The translations under genes were made by a program, and so were the position numbers. Positions 11,692-19,925 of a stretch of 23,415 bases of DNA are shown here, in pieces. How positions within the stretch are numbered: the first letter of the stretch is position 1; each line of letters begins with the position of its first letter. The notes beneath the pieces are model-generated. The model did not search any database. It was not told the origin of the DNA and saw only the letters and a program-made list of their open reading frames with translations. This DNA comes from a virus: the IMG/VR virus record IMGVR_UViG_3300009514_000091, positions 1 to 23,415 of that record. One strand, given 5' to 3'.

Positions 11692-14663
11692 TGGCGACCC
11701 AAGGACTAGAGGTCGAAGTCCTTGGCCAGGGCACGGACCAGTCGCAATCGAGGAAGGGCTCGTATGTGCTGAACATGTTCCGCGACGCCGGAGCATGGGA
11801 GGTGCGCGCTGGGTTCGGCCAACTGGCGCAGTTTGACAGCACATTGCGCATGAATGTGCCTGGCATATACGACGACAGCTGGCTGACCGACCCCCCATAT
11901 GGGTACAAGAAGCACCTGGGATCGTACCTGATGGTGACCGACTTCGGTCACGAGCAGATCGTCTCGGTGTTCACGGCCACGGTCCATACCGCGGACTGGA
12001 ACGGCCGGCCCGCGGTTGGCTCGAACACCCAGTTCATCGACCTGTACGTTGTGTCCATCTACGACGTGACCACGGACGAGCGGGTCGAGGAGCCGGTGTA
12101 CTCGCAAACGTCTTCGATGAGCGAGGACGTGCTCCCGATGATCGACTGGCATGGCAACTACGCCACCTGTCGCCGGGGCCGCGGGATCTCCACCCTGGAC
12201 CCCAACTGGAGCCCGGCGGCCAACTACACATCGACGATGGACGACGAGTTCCAGACCTTCATCCATGCGTCGGACCCCGAGCCTGTGTTCTTCGCCGAGA
12301 TGGGGGACATCCTCTTCTTCGGCAACAAGGACACCGGGCTCCTCGCCTACCTGCCCTGCATCTTCAGCCGCGACCTGAGCAACACTCGGATCTGGCATCG
12401 GGACAAGCAGGTGAATGGTGCCCACCACCTGCGCGACAACAAGCAACCCTACGAGGAGTCGTCCTTCCTGGTGAAGGCTGTGGGGACGGAGGGCGTCTTC
12501 CCAGACGCCTTCGTCTACCTCGGGCGTCACGAGCTCCCGGCGACCCACCTGGCCGCGGTGGTTCTCGGCAGGCTCAGCTACGTAGTTGACCGAACCGTGT
12601 ACTTCTCGGACGTCGGCTTCCCGACGTCCATCGTCGCGGACAATTACATTCAGGTCCCCAGCCAGAAGCCCATCACTGCGATCACCGAGCTGAACGGCAA
12701 CCTCTACCTGTTCACCGAGTCCGAGACCTTCCACTACAACCCGCCGGCCCAGTTTCTGGCCTCCGGCGGCATCCTTACCCAGGTCTCCGAGCACATCGGC
12801 TGTGTCGGCCAGAACGCCATCGTCAAGGACGAGCAGGACCTCTTCTGGGTGGACCGGTCTGGTGTGTACACCACGACCGGCAACCTGGTCATCACAAGGA
12901 TCTCGGACCCGATTGACCGGTTCTTCCAGGAAGAGGGGCTCGCCAATCCGCTGACGTCCTACTTCGCGGACACCGGGGCGGTCATCTTCAGCGAGCTCGT
13001 GGTGGACCCTCCCCGGGGCCTGACCTCGTTCGAGTATGAAATGCCCCGGATGCGGGCCAAGTTCCGGCCCGACATGGTCAACGTGACCTGGCACCAGGAC
13101 ATGAAGGCGCTCATCGTGTCGGTGCCCGGGGAGAACGTCGCCCTCGTGCTTACCGAGGGCGAGTGGTCGGTGTGGTCGTTCGACTCGGTGGTCCACACCA
13201 CCGACTCGCCAGAGGTCCCCAAGGTCGACATCACAGCCAACATCCAGAACGCGTGGTTCCTGAGCAACGGCAAGCGACTTTTCGTGGTCGGCGGGCCCGA
13301 GACGTGGGCCTACCTCGACTACGTCGAGATCCGGGGGTCCTCCGAGAACGACGACTGGTGCAGCCAGTCCTACTACATCTGCGAGTACGGCCGCGGAGGG
13401 GCCCTGGACCGCACGTCGGTCCAGGAGGACTATCGCCAGTTCACTGGGAAGTGGGACAAGTCCTTCAGCTCGGCAGGACCCGGCGAGATCATCGTCGGCA
13501 AGCCCATGCAGGTACCCGCCGGCCTGGTGCTGCCCGATCAGGTGCAGCCCGGGATCCACCCGAACGGAGAGGTCTGGGCCGAGGACAGCCAGGTGTTCCT
13601 GGTGCCCGTGTATGTGTGCCCGTGGAACCAGCCCACCGAGGGCATCGCGTCCATGCGCATCAGGTTCTACTTCGACAACGAGGAGTGGGTCCCAATCGTG
13701 CGGGACCCAGATCCCGTCGGCTACGATCCCGCGCTCCACTTCGAGATCAGCTTCCTCCTGCCGCCGGAGCGGCAGGGCATGGACGCCGGGTACTCGAACC
13801 TGGGGACCCCAGTAGCTGGCCGCCGCGTTGTGGTCTGGGACCAGGCCGCCGGCCTGCCCAACGCCAACGGCAACATGATCTCCATCGAGTGGACGGTGCC
13901 GCCGGCGGCACTCTACACCGGCATGAACCTGATCCAGCGGGCGCTCAACCCGCTGATCTGGTTGCCGTTCTACAAGAAGACCGCTCAGGGCGTTGCCCAC
14001 ATGGGCGTTTCGTTCGGTGGGGTAGGCGTCCTCACCGAGCTCACGGGCGGAAACGACCCCCCGGCCGTGTACAACTACTCGGCCTGGGTGTGGGAGCAGG
14101 CCGCGATCGACTACGCCGACCGGACGTCTACATCCTTGCGTGCCCAGGCCGTGGACTGGGCGTACAAGCCCCCACCTGTCGGCCTCAACGAGGGCCAGCG
14201 CATTCAGTGCCGCGGAGCGTACGTGCGGGCCCTGTCGCACGGGCGCGCTGGCGATCCGTTCGAGTCCACCTGGCACCGCGGCCTGTGCAACGGGCTGTTT
14301 GGGAGTGACTACCGCGAATGGGTGACACAGACAATCGATGCGTCCGGCGATGCTGTCGCACTCGAGGTGGATGCGAACAAGACCGGGATCCGTGCCCGTG
14401 TTCAGAACGCTGCGGGTGTTGTGGCGACGAAGGTGTTCGGGACGAACCTGAGGTGGGGGAACTCCGCGACAGCGGCCGAGGGGAACTACCTAGTTGACGA
14501 CGAGGAGGTGAATACCCTTGCCCTGTCCGTGGGCGTCAAGGGGGAATGGGCCTCGCTGATGCTCTACGGGCACATGCAGGACCGCGCGGAGCGGCTTCGG
14601 ATCGAGAGCATCAAGGCTGTCATCAGGCCGTCTCCGGGACGGCGCCGGAGGACCCATGGGTAA
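11691..14663 (+). CDS. Tail nozzle / DNA-stabilization protein (P22 gp10 / T7 gp12-like)
   Basis: The 990-residue protein starts at ATG 11691 (TGATG overlap). Residues ~295-412 carry the characteristic block of nozzle proteins: VVDRTVYFSD (299-307), 'qvpsqkpITAITELNGNLYLFTESE', IGCVGQNAIV (369-378), FWVDRSGVYTTTG (385-397) and DPIDRFF. The N-terminal segment NMFRDAGAWEVRAGFGQL (29-45) is also typical. These proteins form a hexameric beta-propeller tube under the adaptor and plug the packaged DNA. The C-terminal ~400 residues are beta-rich (YFDNEEWVPI, HFEISFLLP) and make it longer than P22 gp10 (472 residues) or T7 gp12 (794). The extra part may anchor fibres. Confidence 0.82.
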   Translation: MATQGLEVEVLGQGTDQSQSRKGSYVLNMFRDAGAWEVRAGFGQLAQFDSTLRMNVPGIYDDSWLTDPPYGYKKHLGSYLMVTDFGHEQIVSVFTATVHTADWNGRPAVGSNTQFIDLYVVSIYDVTTDERVEEPVYSQTSSMSEDVLPMIDWHGNYATCRRGRGISTLDPNWSPAANYTSTMDDEFQTFIHASDPEPVFFAEMGDILFFGNKDTGLLAYLPCIFSRDLSNTRIWHRDKQVNGAHHLRDNKQPYEESSFLVKAVGTEGVFPDAFVYLGRHELPATHLAAVVLGRLSYVVDRTVYFSDVGFPTSIVADNYIQVPSQKPITAITELNGNLYLFTESETFHYNPPAQFLASGGILTQVSEHIGCVGQNAIVKDEQDLFWVDRSGVYTTTGNLVITRISDPIDRFFQEEGLANPLTSYFADTGAVIFSELVVDPPRGLTSFEYEMPRMRAKFRPDMVNVTWHQDMKALIVSVPGENVALVLTEGEWSVWSFDSVVHTTDSPEVPKVDITANIQNAWFLSNGKRLFVVGGPETWAYLDYVEIRGSSENDDWCSQSYYICEYGRGGALDRTSVQEDYRQFTGKWDKSFSSAGPGEIIVGKPMQVPAGLVLPDQVQPGIHPNGEVWAEDSQVFLVPVYVCPWNQPTEGIASMRIRFYFDNEEWVPIVRDPDPVGYDPALHFEISFLLPPERQGMDAGYSNLGTPVAGRRVVVWDQAAGLPNANGNMISIEWTVPPAALYTGMNLIQRALNPLIWLPFYKKTAQGVAHMGVSFGGVGVLTELTGGNDPPAVYNYSAWVWEQAAIDYADRTSTSLRAQAVDWAYKPPPVGLNEGQRIQCRGAYVRALSHGRAGDPFESTWHRGLCNGLFGSDYREWVTQTIDASGDAVALEVDANKTGIRARVQNAAGVVATKVFGTNLRWGNSATAAEGNYLVDDEEVNTLALSVGVKGEWASLMLYGHMQDRAERLRIESIKAVIRPSPGRRRRTHG

Positions 14664-15129
14664 GGAAGGGAAGATCAAGTTCGATGGATGGAGAGACGCA
14701 GACCGCCAGTTCAAGGTGTGGTGGGGGATTCTCCAGCTGGTCCGCGCTGTGCACTTCGAGGCGTACAGGCAGCGGTGGGACAAGACCAGGGAGGAAGTGA
14801 AGCGGGACACCCAGAAGGCCTGGCGCTGGTGGATGATGGGCGGCCACAAGAAGAACGCCCGAGCCGCCCACTACTGGAGGTCGATACTGGAGGTCGATGG
14901 GATGAGCCGCTGGATCGTCAAAACCGTCAGAGCACACAAGAGCCACCAGCAGATGGCACACGACGTGTGCGCTGTGATCGCCGACGCGCTCGACCGAGGA
15001 ATCGAGAGCGCAACCCGGAAGGACACGGCCACCATCAGCATCGGTTTCAAGTCGATGACCGGCCAGGGATCCTTTTCCCTGGTCGCATACCCAAAGGACT
15101 CGGCATCCCTCCCCACCACACAGAAATAA
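14656..15129 (+). CDS. Tail-region protein of unknown function (157 aa)
   Basis: ATG 14656 overlaps the nozzle gene stop by 8 bases and has GGAGG 4 bases upstream (14647-14651). The N-terminal two thirds are basic, helical and very rich in Trp, Arg and Lys (FKVWWGILQLVRAVHFEAYRQ, QKAWRWWMMGG). The last 40 residues (TATISIGFKSMTGQGSFSLV) look like beta strands. The Trp/Arg-rich part could bind membrane or nucleic acid. The position among tail genes suggests a minor virion protein. No family was recognised. Confidence 0.6.
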   Translation: MGKEGKIKFDGWRDADRQFKVWWGILQLVRAVHFEAYRQRWDKTREEVKRDTQKAWRWWMMGGHKKNARAAHYWRSILEVDGMSRWIVKTVRAHKSHQQMAHDVCAVIADALDRGIESATRKDTATISIGFKSMTGQGSFSLVAYPKDSASLPTTQK

Positions 15130-15494
15130 CCAACCTCCCGCCCACCAGGGCGGAGGCCTACCAGAAGGACCAGCGCCTGCGGTGGCAGTTCGGCGTGACG
15201 GCCAGGCTCGACACCTGGCCTGTCCGTCGGATTGCGGCTGCAGACTCGCCGGCCCAATGCCGAACGACAGACTTCAACCTGTTCTGCGCCACCGACACCG
15301 GTCCCATCACCATCCTGCTGCCCCCGGCCCTGCCGGGGATGCGGTACCGGATCGTGAACACGGGCGCGTCGGGCAACGCCGTCACGCTGACCCCCCACGG
15401 ATCCCAGCTGCTTCTGGGGTTCAACAGCAACTACTCTGTGACCGACGGCGCTGTGCTGATCATCGCCTATGAGGCGACCGAGGGGTGGTGGTGA
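15126..15494 (+). CDS. Small fibre-type virion protein, apparent AUA start
   Basis: The C-terminal half (TDTGPITILLPPALPGMRYRI, then 'NTGASGNAVTLTPHGSQ', ending AYEATEGWW) matches a short beta domain common at the ends of phage fibre and tail proteins ('itvtLPpa..pGr.y.ivn.gasgnavtl'). The start is uncertain. All 16 codons from 15129 to 15176 end in G or C, so coding seems to begin at the upstream stop. There ATA (15126) overlaps TAA as ATAA, where neighbours use ATGA or GTGA. Alternatives are CTG 15177, with AGAAGGA 7 bases upstream, and GTG 15195. The product is 122 residues from ATA. It is probably a small tail or fibre component. Confidence 0.6.
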   Translation: MTNLPPTRAEAYQKDQRLRWQFGVTARLDTWPVRRIAAADSPAQCRTTDFNLFCATDTGPITILLPPALPGMRYRIVNTGASGNAVTLTPHGSQLLLGFNSNYSVTDGAVLIIAYEATEGWW

Positions 15495-16264
15495 GTAGGA
15501 CGCCCACCAAGGACTACGGGCTCGAGGCCGCCGCAGGCCGCATCCCCAACGTCACCACCGTCAACAAGTACGGCGAGTCAATCGACGTAGACGCAACCGG
15601 GTTCTCGGACCTGTGGGAGGGCACCGGCGGCCTCAAGATCTGGGTGCCCCCGACCACCGCCCGCATCCACAACGTGGTGTCCAGCAGCGCTAGCGACACG
15701 CTAGCCGGCACAGGCGCGCAGAGGGTGACCGTCTATGGGTTGACGTCTTGGGACACCCCCGAGGTGTCCGAGGTCGTGAACCTCAACGGGGTTGTGGCGG
15801 TTCCCACGGTCAACGCCTACGTCATCATCCACCGGCTGTGGATCACCCAGTGGGGCTCGGCTGGGCCGAGCGTCGGGATCGTGAGCGCCATCGCGCAGGT
15901 AGACCTGACCTACACGGCGTCCATGTACGCCAACGTGGGGTCAACCGTGATGGCCATCTACGGCATCCCGAGCGTTCGCACGCTCTACCTGAACGACATC
16001 TATGCCTCGCTGAACAAGGCCGCCGCCGCGACGGTTGGCATCAACGTCGAGCTGGTGGTCAACCCGATCCCGAAAACCCAGCTGCTGGGCTACCGCCTGG
16101 CACACGCCACGGCGCTCATCGCCGGCGGCACGTCCCAGACGCGGAGGGTGTTTGACCCGCCCATGCGCATCGACGGACCGGCCATCGTGAAGCTGCGCGC
16201 CAACGCCACGGCCAACAATCAGATCGTTACCGGCGGATTCAACGGCGTGCTGGAGGTGCTGTAG
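15491..16264 (+). CDS. Conserved phage virion structural protein (257 aa)
   Basis: GTG 15491 overlaps the previous TGA and follows GAGGGG at a normal distance; GTG 15485 and 15488 are alternatives. The protein contains a chain of motifs that I recall from a conserved structural protein of short-tailed environmental phages. They are DLWEGTGGLKIWVPPTTARI, 'HNVVSSSASDTLAGTGAQRVTVYGLTSWD', 'SEVVNLNGVVAVPTVNAYVIIHRLWI', and STVMAIYGIPSVRTLYL. It is almost all beta strand, as expected for a trimeric or hexameric virion component. The exact role (tail knob, spike base or fibre) is not known to me. Coding density and coupling support a real, well-expressed gene. Confidence 0.75.
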   Translation: MSRTPTKDYGLEAAAGRIPNVTTVNKYGESIDVDATGFSDLWEGTGGLKIWVPPTTARIHNVVSSSASDTLAGTGAQRVTVYGLTSWDTPEVSEVVNLNGVVAVPTVNAYVIIHRLWITQWGSAGPSVGIVSAIAQVDLTYTASMYANVGSTVMAIYGIPSVRTLYLNDIYASLNKAAAATVGINVELVVNPIPKTQLLGYRLAHATALIAGGTSQTRRVFDPPMRIDGPAIVKLRANATANNQIVTGGFNGVLEVL

Positions 16265-16452
16265 TGCTACCCAACTTCATGGTCGTGATGGAACGCGGCC
16301 CCAGGACCCAGGTCGACTACCACCAGACCCGTCAGGCCGCGGAGGACGCGGCGCGCACGATGGGTGACGCCGGCGAGGGCACCTACTACGTGATCCGCGT
16401 ACCCCCGCCACTGCTGACCGTGTCGTCGGCGCTCGTCAAGACGGAGACCTGA
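16264..16452 (+). CDS. Small conserved-looking phage protein (62 aa)
   Basis: GTG 16264 overlaps the previous TAG and has GGAGGTG (16251-16257) about 6 bases upstream. The protein shows a beta-alpha-beta layout: NFMVVMERGP strand, QTRQAAEDAARTMGDAG helix, TYYVIRVPPP strand. Tiny proteins of this layout are frequent between tail genes of short-tailed phages and probably act as small structural or assembly factors. No specific function is known to me. Confidence 0.65.
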   Translation: MLPNFMVVMERGPRTQVDYHQTRQAAEDAARTMGDAGEGTYYVIRVPPPLLTVSSALVKTET

Positions 16453-17426
16453 TGGCATGGGACACTGACAGCCCCCGCCACGTGACCAAGGAGCAGTTCT
16501 CCGACGGCACGACCGTGGATGGTAACCGCATCGAGCGGGCCATGGACGAGTTGGCGAGCTACTTCAACGCCATCCCCCTGGGCGGCGTCCGGCGCCGCCT
16601 GGTCGCGAACACCTACTGCTCGGGATGGAGCCCCATGGGCGCCGACCCGGACACCGTCGAGAACAATCAACACTACGTCGGCGCAGCCGGCGCCGACATC
16701 ACCCACCACTGGCCCTGGCTGCCGGCCTACAACGAGGGAGACATCTCGCTGGCACCCGCCGTCAACGGGTCAACCCCATCCCCCGAGCCTGTCGGGGGGA
16801 TCCAGAATCCGTATCGCCACAAGGGGATCCGGTCCGGCCTCGGCGATGCCCATCCCAAGGTGGACCAGTACGCGTGGACCACGTCGTTCTACTTCACTGC
16901 ACCTGCCATCATCACCACCATCACCCTGTGGATGATGGTGCAGGACGACGCCACCGGGGACGACTACAGGAACGACTTCACGTGGAAGCAGGCCGAGGGG
17001 GACCACGTTGCCAACGAGTGGACCCACGACTTTGCGCTGCAGCTGTCCGTTGATAGCCGGCTCGCTCCCGAGGACCGGACCCAGAACGCGGTGGAGATCA
17101 ACAAGTGGGAGTGGGGCCTCGACGCCTCGTCCTTCAGCTACCACGGGTCCCAGAACGCCCCACCCGCGCCCAGCACCGACATGAGCCTCGCAGACGCTGG
17201 TGATGAGTGGGGCGTGGTGGTGGACCTCGAGAACCTGTCCGTGCTCATCCCCGCGCATTCGAGGGTGCGGGTGTCGGTGCTGCTTCCGGTGTACACGGAC
17301 AGCCCCGACGTGGATGGGAACCCCTGGCGGGAGCACACGTCAGGCACAAGCGAGGAGTGGGAGCGGGCCTTCTTCAACCAGCAGATGAACCTGAACATGA
17401 CCGTGCTGGAGGAGATCAGTGGCTAA
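16452..17426 (+). CDS. Virion structural protein, tail region (324 aa)
   Basis: ATG 16452 overlaps the previous TGA, with GGAG at 16443-16446. The N-terminus (PRHVTKEQFSDGTTVDGNRIERAMDELASYFNAIPL) has a 'F.dGt..d...i..am.~l...fN.ip' shape that resembles attachment segments of tail and fibre proteins. The next gene's N-terminus is similar. The remainder is beta-rich with many aromatic and acidic residues (FYFTAPAIITTITLWMMV, VVDLENLSVLIPAHSRVRVSVL). The two products may be related or partner subunits of the same tail structure. No catalytic motif was seen. A receptor-facing role is plausible but inferred. Confidence 0.6.
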   Translation: MAWDTDSPRHVTKEQFSDGTTVDGNRIERAMDELASYFNAIPLGGVRRRLVANTYCSGWSPMGADPDTVENNQHYVGAAGADITHHWPWLPAYNEGDISLAPAVNGSTPSPEPVGGIQNPYRHKGIRSGLGDAHPKVDQYAWTTSFYFTAPAIITTITLWMMVQDDATGDDYRNDFTWKQAEGDHVANEWTHDFALQLSVDSRLAPEDRTQNAVEINKWEWGLDASSFSYHGSQNAPPAPSTDMSLADAGDEWGVVVDLENLSVLIPAHSRVRVSVLLPVYTDSPDVDGNPWREHTSGTSEEWERAFFNQQMNLNMTVLEEISG

Positions 17427-19266
17427 GGTCACCAGAAAGCGCCTGGCCCGCGGCACCAAGCTCTACACCGAGCAAGTGCACGAGCTCCTCGACGACATCG
17501 TCACCGAGTGGAACGCCGGCACGATCGAACGCGAGCAACTGCAGGCGGACTGGGCCCCGTGGTCGGTGAGCTACAACATTCCCTTCATCGACTCGCTCTG
17601 GCAGCAGAACGGCGACGACCGGATGCTTGCTGCGTCCCATCCGACGTACACCAACGGTCACGTGCCGTACTGCTTCCCCCTGGCCATCCCGCCCACTCAG
17701 GACTACTTCGACCAGACCGGGTCGCTGGCCAACGACACCCCGATCATCCTCCTCGACGAGGTGACCTTCTCGTTTGACCAGCGCGACGAGGCCGCCGCGC
17801 TGACAGACAGCTACCTCGGGTCGGACGCCCAGCCGCCCGTGGCAGACCACGAGCAGTGCGGCCTGCTGCACTATGGTCTCGTGGACAGGTACGAGGTCAA
17901 GATCAGCATCATGGGTCGCCGGCCGACCTACATCCGGGCTGACGCAGCGGCGGACAAGTACCTCTACCACACCGACCCCGAGGCCTGGGGCCTCGAGTAC
18001 GAGGTGTGGTCGACGACCATCCCATCGACCGCCTACAGCACCCGCCGCATCCGGCAGAACCCCTTCTCGTACCGCGGCATCCGCAAGGCGCTCAATCCGT
18101 ACCACACCTATGTGGTGGTGGTCTCCTGCCCCGGGCTCTTCGATGGCGCCGCGCAGGACGACCGCATCGCCATGGTCAACCCGACCATCACCCTCAAGGG
18201 CCGAACCCCCCTGATCGGTCATGACGTGAACGTCGCGGCCAGCTCTGTTGCGCCCGATGTGCAGAACATGCCCCCGCACTACGGGGTTGTGCCCACCGGC
18301 TTCTCACCCCTGGCAATCACCACTCCGGCCGGGGACAGCAGCATCCTGGCCGACGGAGCCGGCGGCATCAGTACAGAGTACGAGAAGGTCGACAGGGTGT
18401 TGCGGGGGGGTGCCCACGGCGGGTACACCAACTTCTCCGACGTCCCTGGGTGGGACTACCAGATCGCCGATGATGCCGCCTGGGGCATCATCGCGGTGCC
18501 CATGTTCCAGAACAAGGAGATGGGCGAGATCAACTTCAACACGGTGCGGCGCTCGGGTGGGGCGTCTACCGGCCCCCCGTACACCCACACGATCTACGAC
18601 CGGTACCGACTGAAGGTGCCCTATGCCATGGTCGTTCACCACGTCATCGCGTGCGTGAACTACCAGACCACCCAGTCGAGCGCCACCTACATCCGCAGCA
18701 ACAACGCCGTGCCTGACGTGACCCACACTGTCAATGTGGCAGTCAGCTCTGGCCTGCGCGCCGACGATCTCAACCACCAGGACATGGCCTACGCCCAGTG
18801 GGCCGTAGACCTGAACGCCTCGGGCACCCGGCACGATGAGTTGCTCATCGACCGCATCGCTGCCCCGGGCACCATCAAGACTGACCCTCCGGGGAGCGGC
18901 GGGTACGGCGCGTGGATGGCGTGGGAGCTCATCAGCGTCCCGCTGGTGAAGGACACCGACACCAGCATCGGCACGGGGTACGACCAGGCCAAGCAGGGGA
19001 AGCCCTTTTTCGTCGGCCCAGCGCTCCGGGCCCGTGACGGCGACCTCCGCACCAATGTGGGGATCGCCAACGCAGCGGGCTCCGGTGGGGCCGGCGTCCA
19101 GCCGGCCACCAACGGCTCCGACCAGTACCTGACCTTCCGCTGGAGCATCGCCCCGACGGTCAATTGGACGACCGTAGACACCAACGCTGGCGGTACCAAC
19201 GACTGCGTGTTCATGGGATACCAGGGGGCGTGGATCCTCCTCATCGTCAAGAGGCACCTCACATAA
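17419..19266 (+). CDS. Large virion structural protein, tail region (615 aa)
   Basis: GTG 17419 overlaps the previous stop by 8 bases and follows GGAGGAG (17408-17414). The protein begins with a basic segment and a helix (LYTEQVHELLDDIVTEWNAG). It continues with WAPWSVSYNIPFID and long beta-rich stretches rich in Tyr, Pro and Gly. A segment NPFSYRGIRKALNP resembles NPYRHKGIRSGLGD in the preceding protein, again hinting at relatedness. The C-terminal part ends in strands (YLTFRWSIAP, GYQGAWILLIVKR). No enzyme motif was noticed. It is a strong candidate for a major tail or receptor-binding protein by size and position, but this is unproven. Confidence 0.6.
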   Translation: MAKVTRKRLARGTKLYTEQVHELLDDIVTEWNAGTIEREQLQADWAPWSVSYNIPFIDSLWQQNGDDRMLAASHPTYTNGHVPYCFPLAIPPTQDYFDQTGSLANDTPIILLDEVTFSFDQRDEAAALTDSYLGSDAQPPVADHEQCGLLHYGLVDRYEVKISIMGRRPTYIRADAAADKYLYHTDPEAWGLEYEVWSTTIPSTAYSTRRIRQNPFSYRGIRKALNPYHTYVVVVSCPGLFDGAAQDDRIAMVNPTITLKGRTPLIGHDVNVAASSVAPDVQNMPPHYGVVPTGFSPLAITTPAGDSSILADGAGGISTEYEKVDRVLRGGAHGGYTNFSDVPGWDYQIADDAAWGIIAVPMFQNKEMGEINFNTVRRSGGASTGPPYTHTIYDRYRLKVPYAMVVHHVIACVNYQTTQSSATYIRSNNAVPDVTHTVNVAVSSGLRADDLNHQDMAYAQWAVDLNASGTRHDELLIDRIAAPGTIKTDPPGSGGYGAWMAWELISVPLVKDTDTSIGTGYDQAKQGKPFFVGPALRARDGDLRTNVGIANAAGSGGAGVQPATNGSDQYLTFRWSIAPTVNWTTVDTNAGGTNDCVFMGYQGAWILLIVKRHLT

Positions 19267-19916
19267 TGGCAACTGCAGGCAAGCCAAAGACCCAGACGAC
19301 CGTTCGGAAGAACGGTGAACTCAGCGCCCTCGACCAGGACCGCGCCCGCGCGGCGGCCAGCGCCCAGACTGCCCAGTATGGCCACCTGGCCAAGACTGGC
19401 ATCGCCGATCTGCAGGCAGCATCGAGGGATTCGGTCGGCCTCCTCGCGGCCGCCCAGCGCCAGCAGCTGGAGTCATCGCGGCACGCCGCCGGCCAGGCGC
19501 TGGCCTTCTCGACGGGTGGGGTCGGCGGGATGGTGTCGGGTGGCGGTCAGGCCGCGGGCCTTCGCCAGGCCGGCCTCGACATCGGCGCCCAGCAGGGCGC
19601 GCTGGCCGTCCAGCAGGCACAGGACCTCGCCACAGCCAAGCAGCAGGCAGCGCAGGCCCAGGTGCAGGGTGCCGTGGCTCTGCAGCAGATGGGCACCGAC
19701 CTGCAGAATGCTCAGCAGAAGATCTCGTTCTACGAGCAGCAGAAGCAGGCGGCCATGGCCTCAGGGGTCCCCGTTTCGGAGATCGACCGCTACATGCGCA
19801 TGCTGCTCCAGTATGAGACTGACCCCAACATCATCAACCACTTCCTTGGAAACCCGTCGGGCACCAGTGTGACCCTGCCGTTCGGTCAGGGTCACGCACG
19901 CTTCAAGCCAGAGTAG
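19266..19916 (+). CDS. Ala/Gln-rich internal virion protein, putative
   Basis: ATG 19266 overlaps the previous TAA; AGAGG lies 11 bases upstream. The 216-residue protein is dominated by Ala, Gln and Gly in long helices (SAQTAQYGHLAKTG, AAAQRQQLESSRHAAGQAL, LAVQQAQDLATAKQQAAQAQ). A Gly-rich break (~78-100) contains TGGVGGMVSGGGQAAG. This resembles the ejected internal proteins of short-tailed phages, such as T7 gp14-like and P22 gp7-like proteins, which enter the host envelope with the DNA. The Gly-rich segment might insert in membrane. Location after tail genes and before two larger helical genes supports the idea. Confidence 0.6.
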   Translation: MATAGKPKTQTTVRKNGELSALDQDRARAAASAQTAQYGHLAKTGIADLQAASRDSVGLLAAAQRQQLESSRHAAGQALAFSTGGVGGMVSGGGQAAGLRQAGLDIGAQQGALAVQQAQDLATAKQQAAQAQVQGAVALQQMGTDLQNAQQKISFYEQQKQAAMASGVPVSEIDRYMRMLLQYETDPNIINHFLGNPSGTSVTLPFGQGHARFKPE

Positions 19917-19925
19917 GAGACGCCG

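Noticed and set aside
11706-14276. 856-codon open frame on the minus strand
   Set aside because: It lies exactly opposite the nozzle gene and is a by-product of G/C-rich third positions. The translation is Val/Gly/Asp/His/Arg-rich low complexity without motifs.
15100-15135. Programmed -1 frameshift joining 14656-15129 to the next frame
   Set aside because: The bases before the stop (ACAGAAATAA) do not form a canonical slippery heptamer. Reinitiation by overlap is the simpler explanation, although a fusion is not excluded.
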